From positions 44,500 through 108,499 of the forward strand of contig CAJTMM010000001.1 in NCBI GenBank assembly GCA_910577465.1: a DNA stretch of 64,000 nucleotides, in the 5' to 3' direction. The position numbers and the translations under genes were made by a program. The notes below the pieces were generated by a model. That model did not search any database. It was not told the origin of the DNA and was given only the letters and a program-made list of their open reading frames with translations. The stretch comes from an uncultured Muribaculaceae bacterium (GTDB lineage Bacteria > Bacteroidota > Bacteroidia > Bacteroidales > Muribaculaceae). Position 1 is the stretch's first letter; every line of letters starts with the position of its first letter. Of the stretch, positions 28,138 to 37,600 are shown one piece after another.

Positions 28138-29184
28138 CTAACGTGACAATGTTCCGTCAACTGATATTTTCAATGGGGAATCAGGAAAATCAAGCATGGA
28201 CAATCGGCGAATCTGCCGGATTACGGCACCTGTCTTATCCTCCCTTGGACCTACACCGCGACTCTGCACAAACGGATATATCTTACCGCCGGTAAAGCGT
28301 CCTGAATCATCGACCTTGACGGTCACCAACGGAGCATGACCATTTATGCCCTTGAGATTAACCCTATAAGGAGTACAGAAATTGCCGAGACTGTACATTA
28401 TAAGCCTATCCCGGTAAATTTCCATAGCGCGTGTCACATGGGGTCCATGCCCAAACACCACATCCGCACCGGCGTCAATGGCAGCATGGGCAAATTTTTC
28501 CACATCACCGCGTTTCTCGCCAAAACACGCCTCCATAGTATGCGGCACACGGGTGTATTTAGCTCCCTCACCCCCGCCATGAAATGACACCAATACTATA
28601 TCCGCACTATCCTTAAGCTCATTTATCACACGGCGTACCTCTTCCATATCCATGATATTCAAGGTGCCGCGATTATGGGCAAATGCCGCAAAGCCTATTC
28701 TTTTCCCGGCACGCTCTATTATAACCGATGGTGCTGATGAGCGCATACCCGCATAAGATATTCCGGCATCACGCAGATTTTTCATGGTCAAGTCAATGCC
28801 TTCTTTACCAAAATCATTGACATGATTATTGGCTATGCTCACCAAATCCACACCCGAATTAACAAGATTTGTCAGATAACGCGAAGGTGTACGGAATATA
28901 TAACACAGTGTGGAATCCTTACATTCCTTTGGCTTACCACCTTCATCAAACACCGTACCTTCGAGATTAATAGCAGCCACATCAGCTGTCCTCAATAGCG
29001 AATCCACATCTTTCAACAAATATCTGCCGTCATGAACAGGGAGATATTTCCCGCGCGACGATTCGGGATAGTCTGTACCCATCATCACATCACCGGTCAA
29101 GGCAAAAGTGAAATCCCTGCCCTGCACCGTCTCTATCATAAAAGACATAAGCGCCATCAACGCCACCATTGCAATACGTCCCAT
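28138..29184 (-). CDS. CapA-family metallophosphoesterase-like envelope protein
   Basis: 348 residues with a signal peptide (hydrophobic to about residue 22, ETVQGRDF). The PGA_cap/CapA fold is shown by ALTGDVMMGTDYP, AINLEGTVFD, SIANNHVNDFG, VSFHGGGEG and VFGHGPHVTRAMEIY. The H, N and D residues form a calcineurin-like site. The family is named for poly-gamma-glutamate capsule synthesis, but most Bacteroidales members lie outside capB/capC loci, as here, so the reaction is uncertain. It is first in a run with the sugar kinase and serB. Confidence 0.8.
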   Translation of the reverse strand: MGRIAMVALMALMSFMIETVQGRDFTFALTGDVMMGTDYPESSRGKYLPVHDGRYLLKDVDSLLRTADVAAINLEGTVFDEGGKPKECKDSTLCYIFRTPSRYLTNLVNSGVDLVSIANNHVNDFGKEGIDLTMKNLRDAGISYAGMRSSAPSVIIERAGKRIGFAAFAHNRGTLNIMDMEEVRRVINELKDSADIVLVSFHGGGEGAKYTRVPHTMEACFGEKRGDVEKFAHAAIDAGADVVFGHGPHVTRAMEIYRDRLIMYSLGNFCTPYRVNLKGINGHAPLVTVKVDDSGRFTGGKIYPFVQSRGVGPREDKTGAVIRQIRRLSMLDFPDSPLKISVDGTLSR

Positions 29185-29193
29185 ACGCTAAAC

Positions 29194-29201
29194 CAAAAAT
29201 A
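29194..29201 (-). promoter_or_regulatory. -7 element TATTTTTG before the CapA-family gene
   Basis: The minus-strand TATTTTTG lies 9 bp upstream of the ATG at 29184, which would give a leader of only a few bases. The rest of 29185-29347 shows no gene. Confidence 0.4.
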
Positions 29202-29347
29202 TAATCCGGCAACAAGACATGACGCCTTATCACCAATTACACAATATGGGCTTAAAGGTATTGATAATTTTTGGATTTAAAGCAACTCGGATCAATTATT
29301 GGCACCATACATCCAATTCAACCGGATTTTATAATCCCGCCAACTCG

Positions 29348-30016
29348 CTAATTCTGCGCAACGGCTTCCGACAAATCCAGTTCAGTACCCAAAATACGAC
29401 GTGCGCCGATAAAATTACGCTGATAGTAACCTCCATCAGGAAATGTCTGGTACGTCACACCCTTCTTAACAGATGCATGTATAAATTTGCAAGTTTGGGT
29501 TGAGGAATCCACCGACACTACCATAGCCACATGCCCCACATTACCCCTGCCACTGCTGCGGCTACTGAAGAACAGCAAGTCTCCGGGGCGCAAATTCTCT
29601 ACACCAACGTGCTCTCCCTGAAGAAACTGCTCGCGGGATGTGCGGTCAAGATTAATACCGAAATTACGGTAAACATACCCTGTAAATCCGGAACAATCAA
29701 ATGCCCGTGGTCCCATAGCTCCAAGACGATATCGGGTACCTAAAAATCGCTTTGCATAATTAATCATCTTATCGGCAACCGATGACAATACCTCACGTAC
29801 CGGTACAGCATGCTCCATGCCGAAGAACGGTGAATGCTTGCGTGCTTCCTCCATTGCCTTAGCCATGACCGAAACCTTATCGGCAGAAGCCCTTTCAACC
29901 GCCTCATCGGCAATCATTGCATGACGCGCAGGCAACCGAAATGGCACCTCAGCAATAGCCGGATGCGACAAAATGCCACACAATGACAGAAATAAGATTA
30001 CTTTTTTCAAGACCAT
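29348..30016 (-). CDS. Secreted NlpC/P60 peptidoglycan endopeptidase
   Basis: A 222-residue cysteine peptidase that probably cleaves peptide cross-bridges in peptidoglycan. ATG 30016 gives MVLKKVILFLSLCGILS, a clear signal peptide ending near HPAIAEV; an ATG at 30046 adds ten residues in front. The NlpC domain starts near residue 85. The catalytic Cys108 is in RAFDCSGFTGYVY and His162 in GNVGHVAMV, with PGDLLFF between. It probably acts in the periplasm. It has its own -7 box and precedes the CapA gene on the same strand. Confidence 0.88.
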   Translation of the reverse strand: MVLKKVILFLSLCGILSHPAIAEVPFRLPARHAMIADEAVERASADKVSVMAKAMEEARKHSPFFGMEHAVPVREVLSSVADKMINYAKRFLGTRYRLGAMGPRAFDCSGFTGYVYRNFGINLDRTSREQFLQGEHVGVENLRPGDLLFFSSRSSGRGNVGHVAMVVSVDSSTQTCKFIHASVKKGVTYQTFPDGGYYQRNFIGARRILGTELDLSEAVAQN

Positions 30017-30078
30017 AGCAAAATCAATTCTTAAAAAGGCTTTCACGCAAACAAACTACGCCTTTAATATTGACTATG

Positions 30079-30086
30079 CAAAGTTA
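30079..30086 (-). promoter_or_regulatory. -7 element TAACTTTG for the NlpC/P60 gene
   Basis: The minus-strand TAACTTTG fits the consensus and lies 63 bp before ATG 30016. The remaining AT-rich 30087-30235 shows no gene. Confidence 0.6.
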
Positions 30087-30235
30087 TGGCTTTTTCATCA
30101 GCAAAACAAATCACAATCCACTACACATCAATACATTTTGCAATTTTAAACATTTACTGCAACCTTCAAAACATTATTTAGCAAAATGCACATCCGTTAA
30201 AAATATGCGCAATACAACTGATTAAAATACATATA

Positions 30236-30853
30236 TTAACCTTCGTTAACACCACAACTATCATCACCACGTGCTTCTGATAACATTTCCTGCATTTCTC
30301 TAAGCATACCGCGCATTCTCATATCTGAAATCATACCAATCACACCTCCCAATATTGCTCCTACAACACCCCCAATGAGCATATATTCACTGATACCATA
30401 AAAGAAATAAAACATCATTGCCATTACACACACAGCCATTGGAATACCTAACCATTGATGACGACGGCGCTTAACCACTACCACCTTTACACATTTAAGC
30501 ACCTCGCAGACACCCATTCTACTCAAATCGATGCGCTGGATAGAAGCACGTATAGACGCACAACTCAGCGCCATTATTCCGAAAAATACGCTAATCAATA
30601 TACCTGTCCACAAAGGTAGCCCGCAATGGTACAATGCAAACGGTGACAACACCAACCATACCAACGACAATATAATCAGAATAGTATAATCACGTATTAG
30701 TCGTTGCGAATAGGACCGGACCTTCCCTGCGGTTATACCATCCGGTTTGATTCGGTCACAACGCCCCTCCGGAGGGAGATTGTTCAAGCCCTGCCAATGC
30801 TGTTTCAATTTTTCCAAATCATTATCCATATAGCGCACGGTATTATTCATCAT
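30236..30853 (-). CDS. Membrane protein paired with the ECF sigma factor, possible regulator
   Basis: 205 residues. A soluble N-terminal ~55 residues (DNDLEKLKQHWQGLNN) is followed by four hydrophobic segments (about 57-75, 80-97, 138-153, 160-176) and a charged tail. I recognise no enzymatic motif. Its start overlaps the sigma-factor stop by 11 bp, so the two are translationally coupled. Many Bacteroidetes ECF sigma genes are followed by such membrane partners with an anti-sigma role, which is inferred here only from position. Internal starts at 30850 and 30829 are possible. Confidence 0.65.
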   Translation of the reverse strand: MMNNTVRYMDNDLEKLKQHWQGLNNLPPEGRCDRIKPDGITAGKVRSYSQRLIRDYTILIILSLVWLVLSPFALYHCGLPLWTGILISVFFGIMALSCASIRASIQRIDLSRMGVCEVLKCVKVVVVKRRRHQWLGIPMAVCVMAMMFYFFYGISEYMLIGGVVGAILGGVIGMISDMRMRGMLREMQEMLSEARGDDSCGVNEG

Positions 30854-31340
30854 TTAGTTTCATTAATCTCTGTTTAATTCGGTACAACCGCGATGCGACA
30901 TTATTTCGCGACAATCCGGTAACATCCGAAATCTCATCATAACTATGTTCATCGAGCCATAGCATAATGATAGCCCTGTCAAGTTTCCCGAGTTGAGCTA
31001 TCATCTCATACATCTGGCGCAGCTGTTCGGCATGTTCATGATTTTCATCAACAATCCCGAGCATGGCTTCATCGATACGCGCCACATCGGAGTGTTTGCC
31101 ATGCCGACGAAAATAAGTGATGCACGTGTTAATAGCCACACGATAAATCCAAGTAGATGGCTTGGCTCGGTTCATATATCCATCAAGCCCTTGCCATAGA
31201 TTGGCAAGCACTTCCTGATATAAATCCTTAAGATGCTCGGAATCCTCGGAATACATGTAGCATACCTTATAGATGAGAGGACTATGCTCATCTATAAGAC
31301 GGAGATACATGTCGGTTTGGCTATGCGAAATTTCGGGCAT
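30843..31340 (-). CDS. ECF-type RNA polymerase sigma-70 factor
   Basis: 165 residues. Region 2 is seen as CYMYSEDSEHLKDLYQEVLANLW and PSTWIYRVAINTCITYFRR. Region 4 contains an HTH with YDEISDVTGLSRNNVASRLYRIKQRL. Size and domains fit group 4 sigma factors that switch on envelope or stress regulons. It is coupled to the downstream membrane protein. Its regulon is unknown, and no TAnnTTTG was clearly seen in the 131 bp upstream. Confidence 0.9.
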   Translation of the reverse strand: MPEISHSQTDMYLRLIDEHSPLIYKVCYMYSEDSEHLKDLYQEVLANLWQGLDGYMNRAKPSTWIYRVAINTCITYFRRHGKHSDVARIDEAMLGIVDENHEHAEQLRQMYEMIAQLGKLDRAIIMLWLDEHSYDEISDVTGLSRNNVASRLYRIKQRLMKLNDE

Positions 31341-31407
31341 CGATATCTGCGGTTATATTATCCTCACCTTATTTGACTCAAGATTATTGAAAAAGTTGCA
31401 TACCGGT

Positions 31408-31450
31408 AAAAAAAATGGCGCAGCAGAGATTGGTCATCCCATACTGCACC
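31408..31450 (-). terminator. Terminator after the beta-barrel gene
   Basis: On the minus strand, stem GGTGCAG/CTGCGCC (31450-31444 with 31423-31417, one G-T pair) is followed by A and eight Ts (31415-31408). It lies just after the outer-membrane protein stop. Confidence 0.6.
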
Positions 31451-31471
31451 ATATATGATTCAAAACAGTAA

Positions 31472-32077
31472 TCAGAATAGATAAGCAGCCGTAATGGTCC
31501 AATAACGGTTGCGGCCATTGATATTCGACGTGCCGGTAGCACCTACTGTCTTCAAAGCTTTGGTCAGACCAAGACCATAGCTCGCGCCAACCTGAACCTT
31601 TTTAAAAAGCTCGGCACCAAAACCGAAATTCCAGGCGGTGTCAAACTTACGGTTGCGATAAGCCTCTTCTGCCGACCTACGGCTCGTGAGAATCGAGAAG
31701 CTCGGTCCCGTAGCAAGATACGGACGTACTATGCTATTAATCAACGGAATATTTATCTTCCATTTGAAGTTCAAGGGTATATCTATATAATCACGATTAT
31801 CTTTAGACACACCATTTTCAGTCATCCAGCGGGAATTGCGACGCACATACATCACCGAAGCATCAAAGCCCCATCCTGCCACAGGCACCGTGAACTCCAT
31901 CATGGCACCTGCGGTAAATCCCGCGCGGTTATTACTATCGAAAGTCGACGAATTGAAATGCAACTCACTGACAGTGACACCTAACTTCGGTCCGAAACGG
32001 AACTGAGCCTGAGCCGGCATCAAAGCTCCTACAATTGCCAATACAGCCACTACTGCGATTAATCTTACACTTTTCAT
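31472..32077 (-). CDS. Outer-membrane beta-barrel protein (PorT-like porin-fold family)
   Basis: 201 residues with a signal peptide ending at PAQAQF. The rest alternates hydrophobic and polar residues in strands (FRFGPKLGVTVSELHF, AGFTAGAMMEFTVPV, GFDASVMYVRR) and ends with the aromatic YWTITAAYLF. This is the outer_membrane_beta-barrel pattern common in Bacteroidetes (OMP_b-brl_2). It is probably a small eight-stranded barrel; the function is unknown. It is a single-gene unit with its own promoter and terminator. Confidence 0.8.
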   Translation of the reverse strand: MKSVRLIAVVAVLAIVGALMPAQAQFRFGPKLGVTVSELHFNSSTFDSNNRAGFTAGAMMEFTVPVAGWGFDASVMYVRRNSRWMTENGVSKDNRDYIDIPLNFKWKINIPLINSIVRPYLATGPSFSILTSRRSAEEAYRNRKFDTAWNFGFGAELFKKVQVGASYGLGLTKALKTVGATGTSNINGRNRYWTITAAYLF

Positions 32078-32158
32078 ATCTAAATTCTTTTGGTTATTAA
32101 TTTCAATATCATAAAACTAATCAGATTAAAATACTTAATCAGACAACTTTTCTCAATG

Positions 32159-32166
32159 CAAACCTA
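32159..32166 (-). promoter_or_regulatory. -7 element TAGGTTTG for the beta-barrel gene
   Basis: The minus-strand TAGGTTTG fits TAnnTTTG and lies 82 bp before ATG 32077. Confidence 0.55.
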
Positions 32167-32200
32167 CAAAATATCCACCATCCTCACAAATCCACTATAC

Positions 32201-32240
32201 AAAAACAAAAAAGGTTGAATACTTTAACAGCATCAACCTT
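32201..32240 (-). terminator. Terminator after the PepSY-like gene
   Basis: On the minus strand, arms AAGGTTGA (32240-32233) and TCAACCTT (32218-32211) with a 14-nt loop are followed by a T-rich tract (TTTTTGTTTTT). It ends the LytS/LytTR/PepSY transcript. Confidence 0.65.
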
Positions 32241-32260
32241 CGTTTAATCAATCGGAGCAT

Positions 32261-32716
32261 CTACCTCCGACGACCTTTATCTCTGGGTTGCATTGGTTTT
32301 GCATCCTCCGTAAGCTTGAGCTCAGTACCATTGGAAAGTTCAACTTCATACCCGCCACGTTTGCGTGAAATCTCCACGATGGTCAATCCCTTAAAATTTG
32401 TGCTGACATATTTAGCGATGGCAGATGGAACGATTTCCGACGGAACAGATTTCCCTCTCGCTGACTTGACCTCTTTCCAATTCCCGTCGGATTTGAAATC
32501 GACTTCAGCACCGCTTGCGAAATCCACTTCATATTCCGTACCTCTGTAACCATTGTCCTTTTCCACTTTTCTAACCTGATCGTTCGAAAAATATTTGGAA
32601 ATGAAAGCCTGAGCTGCGTTAGGCAGATCAGCCTGTTTGATTGGTGTACCTGCAAACATAGTTACAGATACCGATGCCGCAGATATTACCAGCATCAAAG
32701 CTAAGATTCTTTTCAT
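32261..32716 (-). CDS. Periplasmic PepSY-like (DUF2874-type) protein
   Basis: 151 residues with a signal peptide ending near FAGTPIKQ. Two PepSY-like repeats are visible (VRKVEKDNGYRGTEYEVDFASGAEVDF and IVEISRKRGGYEVELSNGTELKL), each a helix plus beta strands. The tail is basic (RDKGRRR). It lies 12 bp after the LytTR regulator, so it is probably the third gene of the sensor operon. Related small PepSY-like proteins are often under two-component control in Bacteroidales; a ligand- or protease-binding role is only a guess. Confidence 0.8.
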   Translation of the reverse strand: MKRILALMLVISAASVSVTMFAGTPIKQADLPNAAQAFISKYFSNDQVRKVEKDNGYRGTEYEVDFASGAEVDFKSDGNWKEVKSARGKSVPSEIVPSAIAKYVSTNFKGLTIVEISRKRGGYEVELSNGTELKLTEDAKPMQPRDKGRRR

Positions 32717-32728
32717 TTGTGTTTGTTT

Positions 32729-33430
32729 TTACTGTGTTTTAATTATGTTATTCAAATTATTGAATTCGGATATATATTTTCTACCGGCAGGTATGGGGCG
32801 GGGGAAATCATACAGATAAACCGTTCTGTTTGAATACTTCTCTATAAATGGAACCGCGATAATGAACGACCGGTGAATTCTTATAAAACTATCATCGGGG
32901 AGCAATGTCTCAATCTCTTTCATTGTAATCTGAGAAATAACTGTCGGTAGATTCTTCCTGAAAATCTTAACATAATTATCCATTGCTTCCACCAGTATCA
33001 CATCCTTTAAACAGACAACTATATTCTTATGTCCGGCTTTAAGTGTTATATACCCCGACGAGGATTCTTTTTCCGCTAATTGAATATAACGTTTTGCCTT
33101 TTCCATTGCCTTTTCAAATCGCGGATAAAATATGGGCTTATGTAGAAAATCAATTGCGTCAACATTAAATCCATCCAACGCGTAGTTTGCGTAAGCAGTA
33201 GTAAATATCAGACACACGCCCGAAGGAAGCTCCTTAGCCAACTCCACTCCATTATGAGAATTCATCTCTATATCAAGAAAAACAATATCGGGGTTAGTCT
33301 GCCGGATACAATCCATTCCGGCTATCGGCGAGGAAAAACATTTGAGGTCTATATTCCCATAACGATTACAATATTCCTGTATTATGCTCAATGCAATCGG
33401 CTCGTCATCTATTGCCACACACTTAATCAT
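32729..33430 (-). CDS. LytTR-family response regulator
   Basis: 233 residues. The receiver domain has phospho-acceptor D53 (IVFLDIEMN), acidic pocket DDE at residues 8-10, and K98 in FLHKPI. The C-terminal LytTR DNA-binding domain (about 130-225) has NIVVCLKDVILVEAMDNYVKI and FIRIHRSFII. LytTR proteins bind two ~9-bp direct repeats about one repeat per 21 bp, and such repeats are seen upstream of the neighbouring pump and TonB receptor. The start overlaps the kinase stop by 4 bp. Confidence 0.92.
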   Translation of the reverse strand: MIKCVAIDDEPIALSIIQEYCNRYGNIDLKCFSSPIAGMDCIRQTNPDIVFLDIEMNSHNGVELAKELPSGVCLIFTTAYANYALDGFNVDAIDFLHKPIFYPRFEKAMEKAKRYIQLAEKESSSGYITLKAGHKNIVVCLKDVILVEAMDNYVKIFRKNLPTVISQITMKEIETLLPDDSFIRIHRSFIIAVPFIEKYSNRTVYLYDFPRPIPAGRKYISEFNNLNNIIKTQ

Positions 33431-34434
33431 AAATCAATCTCTAATTTTACATGATAATATACTCCGTCGCTCTCAATATCCATAGTATGGGCCCCGGGAT
33501 ACAGCAATTCCAAACGTTTCCGGCAATTCTCAATACCCATGTGCTCACCGATACGCTTTACCGGAAATATCCTATTGTCTGTAGCGAAGTAAAGCTTCCC
33601 TTTTTTCTCCACAAGCATGATAGAGATATTGCTTTCTTCCACAGGTGATATTCCATGCTTAAAACAATTTTCCACAAACGTAACCAATAACATGGGCGGA
33701 ATTTGCAAGGTAGCGTTTTCAATATCTATGTTCATGGTCACAGTCGTCATTCCATTGAGTCTCAACGATTGTAGTGCAACATACTGCTGTATATAATCCG
33801 CTTCATCCGACAACGGCATAAAATCACGTCTTGAAGTATTATGTACATACCGCATCATCGATATATATTTCTCCAATGACTCCAACGCCTTGTCATCATG
33901 GGTCAGGAACAATCCATATAGCGAATTGAGTGTATTGAACATGAAATGTGGTTTGATTTGGGCCTTATACAACTCTATTTCAGCCTTATCGCGCTCTGCT
34001 TCCACTGCCCGGCGGCGCGATTTTTGTAAATTAGCTTGTGTCAAAAGTCCGACTGCAAAACTGAAGGCTTCTACAATCATGAACAATGACCAGACAGCCT
34101 GTTGATATTGTTGTATCGAAGGAAAAATCCTGACAATTCCCTCATCATGAACATTGGGTTTTGGGGTATAAAGGCTTATTTGTGAAAGCAGATATGTCAC
34201 TATAAGTGATAGCAGAATCAATACGATACCCTCCCACCTACATCTTGCGCTCCGGAATAATAACGGAACGGTAAGCATCCTATTCACGAAGTACAATGCA
34301 TAAAGCCACAATCCAACGGTAATCACATACCATTGAAAATTATGGAACCACCTCTCCACCGGAAAAATCATCACCATCATAGGCAATACTATCAGGCAGA
34401 AGGCTACATCAATATATCCGGACACATTCTTCAT
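33427..34434 (-). CDS. LytS-type sensor histidine kinase
   Basis: 335 residues. Four hydrophobic segments lie in the first ~130 residues with no large periplasmic domain, so it probably senses a membrane or small-molecule cue. The His_kinase domain has H163 in KPHFMFNTLNSLYGL, followed by an ATPase domain with ENCFKHGI (N box) and a C-terminal glycine-rich stretch. It is the first gene of the operon kinase, LytTR regulator, PepSY-like protein, divergent from an orphan RND pump. Confidence 0.9.
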   Translation of the reverse strand: MKNVSGYIDVAFCLIVLPMMVMIFPVERWFHNFQWYVITVGLWLYALYFVNRMLTVPLLFRSARCRWEGIVLILLSLIVTYLLSQISLYTPKPNVHDEGIVRIFPSIQQYQQAVWSLFMIVEAFSFAVGLLTQANLQKSRRRAVEAERDKAEIELYKAQIKPHFMFNTLNSLYGLFLTHDDKALESLEKYISMMRYVHNTSRRDFMPLSDEADYIQQYVALQSLRLNGMTTVTMNIDIENATLQIPPMLLVTFVENCFKHGISPVEESNISIMLVEKKGKLYFATDNRIFPVKRIGEHMGIENCRKRLELLYPGAHTMDIESDGVYYHVKLEIDL

Positions 34435-34461
34435 GCTGCAAATCCCATTGAATTATATCTG

Positions 34462-34469
34462 CAAAGATA
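34462..34469 (-). promoter_or_regulatory. -7 element TATCTTTG of the LytS/LytTR operon
   Basis: The minus-strand TATCTTTG lies 28 bp before the kinase ATG at 34434. Confidence 0.6.
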
Positions 34470-34505
34470 ACTGTTTTACAACGACCAATATATGTCGTCA
34501 TTTGC

Positions 34506-34535
34506 CGTTAGCCACCACATCGGAGCTGTTGGTCA
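34506..34535 (+). promoter_or_regulatory. Candidate LytTR direct repeats upstream of the RND pump
   Basis: CGTTAGCCA (34506-34514) and TGTTGGTCA (34527-34535) are direct repeats with a 21-bp period and a 12-bp gap, the geometry of LytTR sites. They lie between the divergent LytS and RND promoters, 42 bp before the pump's -7 box. A matching pair lies upstream of the TonB receptor at 37771. Confidence 0.4.
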
Positions 34536-34577
34536 TTTTATAATATGACATACATTCCGGCTAAAGGTTTAATGGCT

Positions 34578-34585
34578 TACTTTTG
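34578..34585 (+). promoter_or_regulatory. -7 element TACTTTTG of the orphan RND pump
   Basis: TACTTTTG fits the consensus and lies 17 bp before ATG 34603. Confidence 0.6.
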
Positions 34586-34602
34586 CTCAAAATCTCAATG
34601 AC

Positions 34603-37600
34603 ATGACGGTAAAGACATTCATAGACCGACCGATTCTTGCGGGTGTAATCTCAGTATTAATTGTTATTCTCGGCATCCTCGGATTAGCACAACTTCCTAT
34701 CGAACAATTTCCAAATATCGCCCCTCCTACGGTAAGGGTTCAGGCATCATATACAGGTGCCAACGCCGAGACTGTAATGAAAAGTGTCATTGTTCCGCTG
34801 GAAGAGTCACTTAACGGAGTTGAGGACATGATGTATATGACCTCAACCGCAACAAACACCGGTACTGCATCAATCACCATATACTTCAAACAGGGAACCG
34901 ATGCAGATATGGCAGTCGTAAATGTACAGAATCGCGTGGCTTCGGCACAAGGTCTATTGCCTGCGGAGGTAACCAAAAGTGGTGTGACTGTGAGAAAACG
35001 CCAGAACAGCACATTGAAGTCTATAACATTGTATAGTCCGGATGACACCTATGACTCAAAGTTCCTCACAAACTATATGAAAATTAATATCGAACCTCAG
35101 ATTTCACGAATCACAGGTGTAGGTGAGGTTAATATTTTCAGCTCCGAGTATGCGATGAGAATATGGCTCGATCCGGTAAGAATGTCGCAATACGGATTAG
35201 TTCCCGCCGATATTGACAAAATGCTTGCCGAACAGAATATAGAGTCTCCAACAGGGACACTTGGTGCAGAATCGTTGAACACTTTCCAATATGTACTGAA
35301 ATACCGTGGAAGATATGAAGATGCGACAGAGTATGAAAATCTTGTGGTAAGAGCATTCGGGGATGGAAGCGTTCTAAGGCTTAAAGATATTGCCACGGTA
35401 GAACTTGGCACCGTCAACTACGCGATGATAAGCGAAACCAACGGACACCCTGGAGCCAATGCCATGATTGCCCAGACAGCCGGATCAAATGCAAATGAAG
35501 TCATAACGGAAATCGACAGAACACTTGACGAACTAAGGGATAGATTGCCGGCAGGTATGATTTTGACAGACATCTCAAGTACCAAAGATTTCTTGGACGC
35601 ATCTATCGGCAAAGTTATCGAAACTCTAATCATAGCGTTGATTCTGGTAGTACTTGTAGTGTACCTGTTCCTTCATGACTTCCGGGCTACATTAATTCCG
35701 GCAATATCAATATTAGTATCACTTACAGGTACTTTCGCATTTATCTACATCGTAGGATTCACACTGAATATGCTCACGCTATTCGCCATTGTTCTCGTTA
35801 TTGGAACGGTTGTTGACGATTCTGTAGTGGTTGTAGAAGCCGTTCAAGCTAAATTTGACGGCGGAGAAAGAAACCCGTACCAAGCAACAGTATCGGCTAT
35901 GGGCGGACTCTCGGCAGCATTGATTACTACCACTATCGTATTCATGGCTGTTTTCATACCGGTTTGCTTTATGGGCGGAACCTCCGGGACATTTTATAAA
36001 CAATTCGGTCTTACCATGGCTGTAGCCGTTGGCATATCACTGATTAATGCCATGACTTTATGCCCTGCATTAAGTGCCATATTAATGCGCCCAGGCGACA
36101 TGAATGGACATAAAGCATCATTCCCTGTACGCTTTAAATACGCTTTCGACAGATCATTCACGACAATCACCGTACAATACAGCAACGGAATCAAGTTTCT
36201 TTTCAAGCACCGCTGGATTGTCATCTCTTTATTAGCCATATCGATAATAGCCTTAACATGGCTTGTTTCAACTACTAAAACGGGGCTTGTACCTCAAGAA
36301 GATATGGGCACTCTTAGTTTAAACATACAGGTTGCGCCCGGTAGCAACCTCGCTGAAACAGAGCGTGCAATGGATCAAGTTGAGGATGCGATAAAGGATA
36401 TCCCTGAAATCTACATATATTCCCGTGTTACCGGAAAGAATGCCCGTCATGACCAATCGGCATCAGCCGGCTCATTCAGCATAAGACTACGGGACTGGAA
36501 CGAGCGTAAAGGCCGGGAACATGACATAAATGCTGTAATCAGCGAGATATATCGCCGGACGTCCGATATTTCTTCGGCTCAGATACGGGTATCACAATCC
36601 CCTATGATTTCCGGCTATGGCACCGGCAGTGGTTTTGAACTATATATTCAGGATAAATCAGGAACTACAACAGACGAACTGCTGCAAATAACCCGTTCTT
36701 TCATAGACTCGTTAAACACCCGGGCTGAGATATCCCGCGCCTATACCACATTTGATACCAAATATCCGCAATACATGGTTGAGGTCGATGCAGTGAAATG
36801 TCTCCGGATGAATGTATCACCGGCAGATGTCCTATCGGCATTGTCCGGGTATATCGGCGGTAACTATTCGTCCAATCTCAACAGATTCACAAAACTGTAC
36901 CGTGTTATGGTCCAGGCAACACCTGACAGTCGTCTTGACATAGAATCATTGAAAAGTATGTTTGTCAGGACATCTACCGGCGAAATGGCTCCGATAGACA
37001 ATTTCATAACCCTTACAAAAGTTTACGGCTCCGAAAGCCTGTCACGCTTCAACCTCTTCCCTTCAATCGCAGTATTCGGAGAACAAGGAGAAGGTTACAG
37101 TTCGGGGGAAACAATAAATGCCATCAAAGAAATTGCCGCAAAATGCCTGCCATCGGGATTCGGCTATGAATTTGGAGGAATGTCAAGAGAGGAGGCTTCG
37201 ACAGGCAATACGACAATTATTGTATTCTGCTTATGCCTTGCATTTATATATCTTATTTTATGCGCGCTTTATGAAAGTCTTACCATACCGTTGGCTGTTA
37301 TTGCCGCAGTTCCTATGGGCCTGGTCGGGAGTTTCATGTTTGCACGATGGTGGGGACTTGAGAATAACATCTATATGCAGATTGGACTAATAATGTTAAT
37401 TGGACTACTGGCAAAAACGGCAATTCTGCTGACTGAGTATGCTACTGCACGTAGAAAAGAAGGAATGGGGCTGGTCGCTTCCGCCATCTCAGCAGCGAAA
37501 GCCCGCTTCAGACCTATTATCATGACATCAGCAACTATGATTTTTGGAATGTTGCCGCTGATGTTTGCTACAGGAGTTGGAGCCAATGGTAATATATCGG

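Noticed and set aside
34483..34534. GACCAA/TTGGTC inverted repeat between the LytS and RND promoters
   Set aside because: Six-base arms separated by 40 nt are weak; the 21-bp direct repeats in the same interval explain the region better.
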